64,000 bases of DNA, taken from contig JAAONU010000016.1 of assembly GCA_012932295.1 (NCBI GenBank), positions 29,759,290 to 29,823,289 on the forward strand. The letters are read 5' to 3'. Below the pieces are notes generated by a model that worked only from the letters and a program-made list of their open reading frames with translations, was not told the origin of the DNA and searched no databases. The translations under genes and the position numbers were made by a program. The first letter of the stretch is position 1, and each line of letters begins with the position of its first letter. Below are positions 55,582 to 64,000 of the stretch, piece by piece. The DNA is from Cyclina sinensis. Its lineage: Eukaryota > Mollusca > Bivalvia > Venerida > Veneridae.

Positions 55582-56181
55582 TTAACATTGATGAAATAAG
55601 TATTTTCTTTACAACTATCTGACAAACAATATGTTTTAAAAACATGTATCAAGCCCTGAAATAAAGGCATATCTAAATGTTTTTGAGAGTTCAGTATTTA
55701 ATACATAATTATTTTAGACATTTCATTATTTTTCATTGTAATATTAACTTCACAAGTCAGTTTTTAAATATGTGAATTTACTTACATAAAAAAATACCTA
55801 GAAATTAATCCATTTCAATTGATTCATTTTTTAAAATGTTTTTAAAAAGAAAAAACAAAGAACAGCAACAGAGAGGAAGTTTCCATTTAACATTGATGAA
55901 ATAAGTATTTTCTTTACAACTATCTGACAAACAATATGTTTTAAAAACATGTATCAAGCCCTGAAATAAAGGCATATCTAATTGTTTTTGAGAGTTCAGT
56001 ATTTAATACATAATTATTTTAGACATTTCATTATTTTTCATTGTAATATTAACTTCACAAGTCAGTTTTTAAATATGTGAATTTACTTACATAAAAAAAT
56101 ACCTAGAAATTAATCCATTTCAATTGATTCATTTTTTAAAATGTTTTTAAAAAGAAAAAACAAAGAACAGCAACAGAGAGG
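55570..56181. repeat. Tandem duplication, two copies of 305 bp, in the LINE inter-ORF region
   Basis: GAAGTTTCCATTTAACATTG begins at 55571 and again at 55876; the copies run on to AACAGCAACAGAGAGG and I could see only one internal difference (ATCTAAATG against ATCTAATTG near 55680/55985). The copy nearest ORF2 includes its start codon, so the duplication also contains a second METS start that does not lead into an ORF2 frame. Confidence 0.85.
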
Positions 56182-56580
56182 CATACTGTTTTAAGATATC
56201 ATAAAAGAAAAATTTACATTTTTTAATTTTTCATTTAACTGATCTGCCATTTAGAAAAAGATACATTTTTTACATATCAGTTACTGAACTTTTAATTTTT
56301 ATGCTCTTATCTCAGCCATTAATAATTATTTCCAAGACATAGGATAAAACAAAAAATATCTAACTTTTTTTTTCACATTTTGGTATCTTTACACAAATAT
56401 ATGGTCAGTATAAATATGATTGATATTTGTTTATCACACAATTTATGTTGATACTAGCATTCTGGATTGCTGTAATCCAATAACACATTTGACAATTGAT
56501 CATGTATATTTAAAAAGCAGTGTACCATGACAATAAATTGATGTATACTGTTCAGAAATTAAAGCGCTGCGCTTTAGTGT

Positions 56581-57726
56581 TTAAGCAAATTTTTTAACAA
56601 CATACGACCAATCGTTTCCCATCCAAACTCTAAATTCACTGTAAGGTATTTTGCGAACAAAATCTGATTTATTTTTTACAAAGAGTTGTCCATCATGTGC
56701 CCAAATTTTCTCTCCTTGTTGAAGCTGTTTTTTAATCACTCCTAGAACATGACGATTTAATATTGTTAAATCTTCATTTATGTAAATACTTGACCCAAAT
56801 AGTGCTTTTCGTTTACTTAAAAGTTCATTGCGTTTCATCCTCGACACAAACTTTACAATGATAGGCCTTGCTTTTCCATCTTCTTTTTTACCAAGTCTGT
56901 GGGCAATATCTATATCATTATAACTGATTGTTAAGCTTGGGATTTTTTCTTTGAGTTTCTTTATCAAAAGTTTTGTTGTTCCTTCTGGCATCTCAAACGC
57001 TGTTTCTTTTATTTCATTTGATGCGTTATTATCTGGCATTTTAACACTTGGTTTTGTATTTTTTAAAACATCACTAAATCGCTTTGTTTTTATGGATGTT
57101 TTTGCCTCTTCAGATTCCTTCTCCTGGTTATTGTTTTCGTTTGCCAATTTTGTACATCCTTCAGATTGGTTTTCTTGATTATCCACTTCGTTCGCAGATA
57201 TTATTATTTCTTCTGGAATACCACTAATAATAACATTGTTTCTACGACTGTATTGTTCCAGTGTGTTCAATTTTTCATTCTGTAACATAACTGTTTCACG
57301 AAGTTCTTGATTTTCCTCTGATTGCATTGCATTATTCAATGCTTCTACTTTCTTTTGCAGTTTTTCTTTCTCCATTTCACTATCATGAAGCGAACTTTCT
57401 AAAATTTCAATTCTCTTTATTACTGATTCTAAAAGACTTTCTTTTAGTTTATTGATAGTTTCAACTATCAGGTCTTTCAATGTATTATCTCCTTTTGTTA
57501 TTACATTGGATAATTTCTTATTTATCGCTTGCAACTCTTTCTTTATATCTAGTGAACTGTCTTTGTCTTGGGTCTTTTCACTCATTTCAGCAATTGTTTG
57601 TAAACTTTCTTCTGTTTTTCCTTTTTTATTCTTTTGTTTTACTTCTATTTCCATACTACTATCTAATTCGCTTGAACTAGAGTTACTATTATGTCTGTTT
57701 TTTCTCTTTTTATTCTTAGTTGGCAT
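56581..57726 (-). CDS. LINE ORF1: coiled-coil RNA-binding protein
   Basis: A 381-residue open frame, no interruptions, from ATG 57724-57726 (MPTKNKKRKNRHNS). The first 55 residues are basic and serine-rich. A coiled coil with heptad Leu/Ile covers about 60-160 (KELQAINKKLSNVI, ESSLHDSEMEKEKLQKK) and ends in LEQYSRRNNVIISGIPEE, the standard lead-in to the RRM-like domain of LINE ORF1 proteins. A linker of about 70 acidic/polar residues follows. The C-terminal domain (DIAHRLGKKEDGKARPIIVK, then KRKALFGSSIYINEDL and FVKNKSDFVRKI) is the usual nucleic-acid-chaperone part. It coats LINE RNA in the ribonucleoprotein particle. It lies 999 bases upstream of ORF2 on the same strand. Confidence 0.8.
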   Translation of the reverse strand: MPTKNKKRKNRHNSNSSSSELDSSMEIEVKQKNKKGKTEESLQTIAEMSEKTQDKDSSLDIKKELQAINKKLSNVITKGDNTLKDLIVETINKLKESLLESVIKRIEILESSLHDSEMEKEKLQKKVEALNNAMQSEENQELRETVMLQNEKLNTLEQYSRRNNVIISGIPEEIIISANEVDNQENQSEGCTKLANENNNQEKESEEAKTSIKTKRFSDVLKNTKPSVKMPDNNASNEIKETAFEMPEGTTKLLIKKLKEKIPSLTISYNDIDIAHRLGKKEDGKARPIIVKFVSRMKRNELLSKRKALFGSSIYINEDLTILNRHVLGVIKKQLQQGEKIWAHDGQLFVKNKSDFVRKIPYSEFRVWMGNDWSYVVKKFA

Positions 57727-58552
57727 TATATTTTAGATACTGTAATTTTTTCTGTGCAGTATACTGTTTCTAGTCTGTTTTTCTTTCACCTGTATACACC
57801 TGTATACACCTGTCCATAAGTTTTATGTAAAACTATCTTATCTTCACTATTGTTAACTTGTCAGTTAAATAAACATAGCACGGTCTGTTGCTTTGAACTC
57901 TCAAATTTCTATAATGAAAAGTTTATTTTTCCATTTTACTGTTCCTTTTACATTTAATTGCAATGTTTTTTTTTATGACAAAATAATTACCAGTACTTTA
58001 AATCCATTTATATCCAAAAATCTGTTGTTTCACCACTTGTTAAAACTTTTAAATTTAACTTTTACAACCTGCCTGAAAAACACAGCTTTACACATCAAGG
58101 GAGAGGAGTTAGATACATTGCTCTTGTTACTACACGTTTCGGTATATCAAGAAGACGTCTCAGCTTTAGCCATAGGAGTTCCTGTGACTGGTGTTGATGT
58201 CTGCTTTCTTGTTTTAGAATCACTGGTTTGTGTTTATGATTATTACGGATCAAATGGCTTTTACACATAGTGTCATTAATCGATTTGTTCGAATTTAATA
58301 ATAATTGGGATTTTGTGCTTTCTTATCAAATTAGATACATTTGTACTTGTGAACAAAGAATAAGATCACAAATGTCTGCCACATTTAATCTGAAGGTGGC
58401 CACAACCAGACAATGATTTATCTATTATTTATTTGTAAGTTCAGGGTTTGTCTAGGCTCTTACACAGTTTACTTGAATCTTCCAAGTTACATTGTCGCAA
58501 AAAGCTGTACTGCCATTTCGTTTATATTTAATCATATTGTTGGTCAAGTGAT

Positions 58553-59375
58553 AATTATCCCCCGCCAAAAGGCGGCGGGGGATATGGTAATAGTCTGCGT
58601 CCGTCCATCTGTCTGGAGCATAACTTGAAAAGTATTTGTGATATCAACTTGAAACTTCATTGGTGAATTGATCACATTAAAGAGGAGTGCAGTGCATAAG
58701 AATGATGACTCTACATTTCATATTTTTTTAGTTATTGCCCTTTGATATTTTTTATGCTGATTTTTGTCCGGAGCATAACTCAAAAATTATTTGAGATGTC
58801 ATCTTGAAACTTCATAGTTGGATGGATCTCATTTAGGAAGAATGCAGTGCACAAGAATAATAACTCTACCTTTCATTATTTTTTAGTTATTGTCCTTTGT
58901 TATTTTTCATGCTTAATTTTTGTCCGGAGCATAACTTGAAAAGTATTTAAGATATCAGTTCGAAACTTCATAGGTTGATAGATCTCTTCAAAAAGGAATG
59001 CAATGCAGAAAATAATAACTCTGCCCTTCGTATTCTTTTTAGTTATTGCCCTTTGATATTTTACATGCTTAATTTTTGTCCGGAGCATAAGTCAAAAAGT
59101 GTTTTTCATGCTTAATTTTTGTCCAGAGCATAACTGAAAAAGTGTTTTAGATATCAATTTGAAACTTCAGAGGTTGATATATCTCATTTAGGAGGAGTGT
59201 AGAGCACAAGAATAATAACTCCAACTTTTATAATGTTTGAGTCATTGCCCTTTGTTATTTTTCATGCTTAATTTCTGTTCGGACAATAACTCAAAAAGTG
59301 TTTGAGATATCAACTTGAAACTTCATAGGTTGATAGACCTCATTGGGAAGGGGTGCTGTGCACAAGAATGACAAC
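58553..59375 (+). repeat. Family G tandem-repeat element in opposite orientation
   Basis: It starts with the hairpin ATTATCCCCCGCC/GGCGGCGGGGGAT (58553-58586), then TCTGCGTCCGTCCATCTGTC, the reverse of the GACGGAC track. The array of about five units follows: TTTTTGTCCGGAGCATAACT, CTTGAAACTTCATAGGTTGA, TTTAGTTATTGCCCTTTG. No AACAAG-hairpin counterpart is recognisable at its right end, so that end is lost. It interrupts exon 3 of the transporter pseudogene. Confidence 0.6.
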
Positions 59376-61025
59376 TAAGCAATGGTAGATCTCGGCGATC
59401 TCACACTGCAAAAGAAAGTGTTTTATTCTTTCTCTGGAGGCACTTGTGTAGTTTTTGCCATAATTTGATGTAAGACCGGACGAAAGTGAAACAACAAAAT
59501 TAAAACATATTCTTTTTATTTCAAATGCATGCTGGTGCTACTTGTCTCAGCTACATTCCTTACCCCTGTGGACTGAAACTTAACAATGTTTTCACGGGCC
59601 GTATAACATTGTTTATATCAACTTGCTTATACATTTATTTATGTTCAAGTCAAGCTGACACAATTCTAAGATAAAACGATAAATAAGACTGATTATAACT
59701 TTTTAACTTTCTTTATTGACACAACGACTCTTTCATTATTATTGTCCATTACATTTCTTTAAACTGAAAATAGAATCAATTAATTAATAGTGTCATCTTA
59801 AGAAACCCGGAAAATGAGTTTTATTTAGACTATATTCGATTTAGTGGATACTATTTCTGATTTTGTAAAAAAACCAGTAATCGATAATTACACCTGATAA
59901 AATCTTGGTCATTCGGAGACTCATGCTGTAGACTATATAAATATTTCATGCACCGTTTGTCGTTTTAGGGTATCTCATTGATGGATCAATCAATATTAGT
60001 CGCAGAAAGGTATACCTGGCACCCGTAAATATTGATTCTGAATGCAGTACTGTTGAATTATTTCATGTGTGATAATAAATGAAGAAGAACGATTTTTGGC
60101 AAAGTGCAGCTGTACTCGTTCATTAAGAACTCAGTTTTCTTTCATTTTTGTACGAAGATAAGAGAAAGAGAATTTTCTTATTATCACTGCTATATTATAA
60201 AAAAAAACTAATTTTGCTAATAGTTTGTTTGGTATTTCAGATGCTATTATTTGTCATGGCAGGGGCAGGATTTGGCTTCTAAGCAAGTGAAAAATAAAAT
60301 TCATGCCAAAACAGCATACGGCATGTCTGGTACCATTGAAGCTACAGAAAATTTGCATTTAGATTTACTAGAATGTAGTGAGTCACAGCAAAACTCTATG
60401 ATGTAGAAACATATTTTAGGACTGGCTAACTAAGTTTTGCTAAACATGAACCGTCGACTTATTCTAATTCTATGCTAGGTCTTCCATTGAAATTCTATGT
60501 ATAGAACAAAGAACATCAGCTATCTTTATCATACGGACATGGAAGTGAATATTAATGCAATAAAAATTTTAGGTATTCACTTCGTAATGATCAACAATAT
60601 GTTTCAGTTGTGGTAACGATTCAATAGAATTGAATACTTATAACTGCGTTAAAACCAGCCTGACAGTCGGCAAAAATTTCCCTACGTAATTCTACTTTAA
60701 AAATAGATGTGATTTACCTTGTGCAAGTGAATCCTCGCGCGTTCTCATACGTTTATGTTTTCTTGTATTCCTTCTAAATATAGTTTATGCCGGTGAATTT
60801 TACGGAACATTTATTCCGCTTACGAGCTAGGATTTTTTAAAAACTTTTTTTGACGATAAAATATCGTAAATATTTAAGCATATTCTTTGGGTTCTTTATC
60901 ACATTCAAATGTCTCATCAGTATTTACATCACTTAGTAGTAACATACAAAATCGCACAATTATAGGAAATCTGTTTCTGTCGACTAAGCATTAATCTATC
61001 GAGTGGAAACGTCTTAGGAATATTC
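59376..61025. other. Remaining pseudogene introns and convergent intergenic spacer
   Basis: Apart from the exon 4 and 5 remnants of the transporter pseudogene (59969-60023, 60241-60282), no other gene is recognised. The 743 bases from 60283 to 61025 separate the two convergent transporter copies. Confidence 0.5.
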
Positions 61026-63954
61026 TCATGTCAGAGGACCTTTTTTATTCAACTGTTCGTCAGCCATTTCAACTGATTCTTCCATAGAAAACGCACCATT
61101 GTGTTTTTGTTTAAAACAGAGTGTGGTTGCACTTGATACCGAGGCAATTAAAATAAAAGATGCTGAAATAAAAATCAAAACAGTAAATAATATTGTAAGG
61201 AACTGTGAAAGTACTTTGTCTAAACAGTACCTATCAAGTTCCAAAGACTAAAACTCTTCACCATGGTATCACATTCAAAAGACTAAAAACTCTTCACCAT
61301 GGTATCACATTCAAAAGACTAAAAACTCTTCACCATGGTATCACATTCAAAAGACTAAAAACTCTTCACCATAGTATCACATTCAAAAGACTAAAAACTC
61401 TTCACCATGGTACCACATTCAAAAGACTAAAAATTCTTCACCATGGTATCACATTCAAAAGACTAAAAACTTTTCACAATGTTATCACATTCAAAAGACT
61501 AAAACCTCTTCATTATGGTACCACACACACACACACACATCATATCGTTCATATATCACTTATGAAAGGTGGCATTCTACTATATGGCTTTAGGGAAATA
61601 AGTTTAAGATCAGATTTTCCTACAGTTACAGTTAGTGTGTCGGGATGTAGTGCCGAATATTTGCACTAAAACAACAGTGTTCTTGTAAATAATAAACAAT
61701 GCCCTGCCAAAGTCCAAATTCACATCAAGTGTTTTTTCTAGGCTGTTGTAAAATTAAAACATACCTGCAACGATAATGGACTGTTCATATGAACTTCCTG
61801 TATCGACCAAGAAACCTACAATATTTTGATTGACTGGCTGATAATTTGGTTAACTATCAGACGGAAATGATTGTATTGAACAATTAATATGAAAGAAAAT
61901 AGTTAAACAAACGATCGTATCAATAAATAAGTGACTGAATAAATAAATGACTGAATAAACAAGTGACTGAATAATAAGTGACTGAAGAAATAAATGGCTG
62001 ACTAAATAAGTGACTAAATAAATAAGTGACTGAATAAATAAATCCTAGAAGACGGTATGAATAAATCTTACAATAAATCGAATGAGAAAGGAATTTAGAA
62101 ACAAACTTCGATTTTTTTTAACGGACGTTGGATGCATGTTATTTACGACCCATTTTTATCATACTGTAAAATCATAATATGAAAAAAGTGCGGGGATTTG
62201 GACGAAATGAAAGAAGATTTACCGTATGTCTTAAAAACAAAATGTTATTACCTGCAAATACTGGTCCAGCAATTGATCCTATACCCCCGAAGAACATCTG
62301 AACTCCAATTGCAGCTGATATGTAGTTGATTCCGACAAAGGGCAGTGTAACAGCGGTGATTATGACGTAGCAACAGCCAAAGAATAAACCGAATAACACA
62401 ACAAATATCACATGTGCAAAAAAGTAGTCCGATATAAAAGGATAAACGAAGCAGGCTATTGCAACGATAACCATAGTGCCACTATACATATATATCTCCT
62501 TTATACGCTGTAAATGTGCCACGATGCCAGTCAGAATTCGACCAATCACGGAAAGTATTCCAGAAAGGGAAACTAGAAATGCCGCCTGTAATGCTGTGAA
62601 ACCTTTTGAAACAATAAATGTCGGCAAATGTACATATATTAAGATGGTTCCTAAACAAAAGCAAAACATACATACAGATAAACAAATTATAGCTGGGTTA
62701 CATAAGACATCTGCATAAATTTTTAAGCCTGCACAACCCGATTGCCTTTTTGGTGACTTTCTAGTAACACAAATTCTCTGTAACTGTGTATACTTCTCTA
62801 AACGACTTGGAAAACACATAAAACCGAACGTGATAATATTCGTCGACATTGTTGCAAGAACGATGAAGAATCCTACTGGTCCGTAGTAGTCACGTGACCA
62901 CTGCATTAATGGCGCAAAAATAAACACTCCAGCTCCAATGCCAGATAATGCAATACCAAGAGCAAGATTTCTCTTCTTCCTGAAGTTGAAGCTGACAACG
63001 ACTATAGCTGTTGTGTATCCCAAAGCACCTCCTGTACCTGAAAACACATTTCCATCATGCATATTTCCCTGTTTATTACAGATTAATTTTAAATTTCATT
63101 GTCAGAAAATGCATATAGATAAAAATGTAAATGAACAAATATAACACATGTTATAAGAAGAAATGGCTGTTGAAAACTAATTAAGTCATATGACAGTAAA
63201 AAAACAATCTACCTGCTAGAATTCCACAGGTAAATATCGCGGCTTCGACGCTTTCTACAAAGGCCGTTCCAAGATAACCGGTAACAAAGAATATTCCAGA
63301 AAGTATCATAGCTATCCTGCAACTGAACCTGTCAATAACAGCACTCGCTAGTGGTCCTTAAAATATTGTAAATATTGACGCAAATAAAAAATAAAATAAT
63401 TAGCACAACTACCTAAAACAATTAAATGAGATTGATAAAAAAATGTGGATGATCTCTTTGGTCTGATGCTTGGTTCTTCAATGTTGTAATTCAGCGAACT
63501 ATTTAACCGCTTTAAAATCTGAAGAAAAGTCTTTTTTTGCCTTAAATTTGACATTACACAGTTAGGGATAATTAACATCACAATGACAGTTGATCATTAG
63601 TCTAGACTACAATTTCAAGAAAAGAATAAGAATACAAAAGCCATGCATAAACGGTAAAAAAGATGAAACTTATATCAAATTAAAATACATACCACCAAGA
63701 GAAAACAATGCCATATGCAGGGCGCCCGCCCAAGATGTCAAGGATACACTTTCATTGTATCTTTCGAGAAGTGCTGCATGAATTATTCCAACTGCGTACA
63801 TTTTACCGCCAAGAATACTAAACACCCCAAAGGTTGCAAAAAGAACAGCCCATGCCCAGCCAGTGTCTAAATCTCTGAATGGAACATCTTCTGCATCATT
63901 TTGGCGTTCTCTCTCTGTAGGAAGCAGTTCCTTCTCTTTTGCAGTCTTCTTCAT
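61026..63954 (-). CDS. SLC16-family (monocarboxylate-transporter-like) solute carrier, five exons
   Basis: Minus-strand exons 63693-63954, 63213-63356, 62252-63037, 61765-61815 and 61026-61162 splice with GT/AG and consistent phase into 1380 bases, 459 residues. The start is the ATG at 63952-63954 (MKKTAKEKELL). The protein is a 12-helix major-facilitator transporter: a short acidic N-terminus, the TM1 signature DTGWAW (residues 30-35), TM2-4 in exon 2, the TM4-5 signature NFRKKRNLALGIALSG (from about 153), a short central loop (about 205-245, basic), TM7-10 in exon 3, the TM11 region FLVDTGSSYEQSIIVAG in exon 4, and TM12 plus a 40-residue polar tail in exon 5. SLC16 proteins move monocarboxylates, aromatic amino acids, thyroid hormone or creatine with or without protons; the substrate cannot be told. 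It resembles the MCT9/12/14 branch in length. The paralogue at 50052-60282 is convergent and broken. Confidence 0.88.
61243..61525. repeat. 36-bp minisatellite in transporter intron 4
   Basis: About seven to eight units of 36 bp, each reading CACCATGGTATCACATTCAA then AAGACTAAAAACTCTT, lie between exons 4 and 5 of the transporter gene, followed by a short (CA)n run. The plus strand is open through the array only because 36 is divisible by three. Confidence 0.85.
61915..62045. repeat. Short imperfect tandem repeat in transporter intron 3
   Basis: About eight imperfect copies of a 12-16 bp unit AATAAGTGACTGAATA. No coding or splice role is evident. Confidence 0.8.
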
Positions 63955-64000
63955 CACTCTAACATGTATAAAAGGTTGTTTTTTATCGCTTCAAAAAGGC

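Larger units (their letters stand above)
51750..57870 (-). mobile_element. L1-clade LINE with ORF1 and ORF2, nearly full length
   Basis: Minus-strand element with ORF1 (56581-57726), a 999-bp inter-ORF region and ORF2 (51841-55581, two stops). Borders are approximate: 3' T/A-rich DNA around 51750-51840 on the plus strand and a 5' edge near 57870. No target-site duplication was identified. It lies in intron 2 of the transporter pseudogene, opposite to that gene's direction. Confidence 0.75.
50052..60282 (+). pseudogene. SLC16/monocarboxylate-transporter-like paralogue, broken and split by a LINE
   Basis: Five exon remnants match the intact gene at 61026-63954 in order and phase. Exon 1, 50052-50312: MVENQETDELQ, then FSDLNTGWA; one base is missing at about 50160, after which ILFGCFWTC and SITSWAGAL continue in another frame; donor GTAGG. 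Exon 2, 50655-50798, is 144 bp like its counterpart: GPVSSLLVDRFSCVTAIVLS. Exon 3, from 58100: GRGVRYIALVTT, a frameshift near 58157, then ALAIGVPVTG and DYYGSNGFYT with a stop at 58268-58270; a further piece at about 58435-58550 (CLGSYTVYLNLPSYIVAKS) runs into a repeat element. Exon 4, about 59969-60023: GYLIDGSINISRR. Exon 5, 60241-60282, a short hydrophobic end (MLLFVMAGAG) and TAA. The L1-type LINE sits in intron 2. Two frameshifts, a stop and loss of the middle make it non-functional unless some are assembly errors. Confidence 0.8.

Noticed and set aside
56951..57736. Serine/phenylalanine-rich frames on the plus strand
   Set aside because: Antisense of LINE ORF1.
61205..61669. 154-codon open frame with a 12-residue repeat
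   Set aside because: It is the 36-bp minisatellite in a transporter intron, open only because the unit is a multiple of three.

Overview
ORGANISM: The window looks like nuclear DNA of a bivalve mollusc. It is AT-rich, has spliced genes with long introns, and is packed with dispersed elements whose bodies are arrays of roughly 140-170 bp units with GACGGACGGAC tracks near one end, a style familiar from clam and mussel genomes. The species assignment is inference. About one eighth of the window is attributable to host genes; most of the rest is mobile DNA of many ages. GENES: (1) 1-693, minus strand, the N-terminal coding exon of a ZRANB1/TRABID-type deubiquitinase with three NZF zinc fingers, cut by the window edge and carrying a frameshift in NZF2. 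(2) 13677-14522 and 14709-15545, plus strand, two tandem single-coding-exon ankyrin plus SOCS-box proteins. (3) 19730-36986, minus strand, a six-exon gene that splices to a complete 186-residue FAM204A-like protein; its introns hold much of the window's mobile DNA. (4) 61026-63954, minus strand, a five-exon SLC16/monocarboxylate-transporter-like gene of 459 residues. (5) 50052-60282, plus strand, a convergent broken paralogue of (4), with frameshifts and a stop, split by a 6-kb L1-type LINE. MOBILE DNA: 2.5-7.4 kb holds a long tandem-repeat element with a relative nested in it. 9.6-13.3 kb holds two LINE relics, a terminal-inverted-repeat (TIR) element and a tRNA-like SINE. 18.7-32.2 kb is a succession of tandem-repeat elements that share one terminal plan, best explained as non-autonomous Helentron/HINE-type Helitrons. 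33.1-36.7 kb is a four-level nest of inverted-repeat elements that can be unpicked exactly. 37.5-38.9 kb is a CR1/Jockey-group LINE 3' part. 40.8-43.3 kb holds a deleted Tc1-like transposase, a Polinton-type DNA polymerase relic and an inverted-repeat element. 43.9-46.8 kb holds more tandem-repeat elements and a foldback. 47.5-49.9 kb is a 2.4-kb palindrome whose arms carry a 26-bp minisatellite with an E-box (CACGTG) in most units. 51.8-57.9 kb is the L1-type LINE with ORF1 and ORF2. HOW THE PARTS RELATE: The host genes are unrelated in function (ubiquitin editing, probable Cullin-5 ligase adaptors, an uncharacterised basic protein, a solute carrier) and show no operon-like arrangement. The transporter pair is an inverted duplication of which only the right-hand copy is intact. 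No prokaryote-style defence or biosynthetic cluster was seen. The most unusual content is the shared modular plan of seven repeat families, the nested-element stratigraphy and the E-box palindrome.
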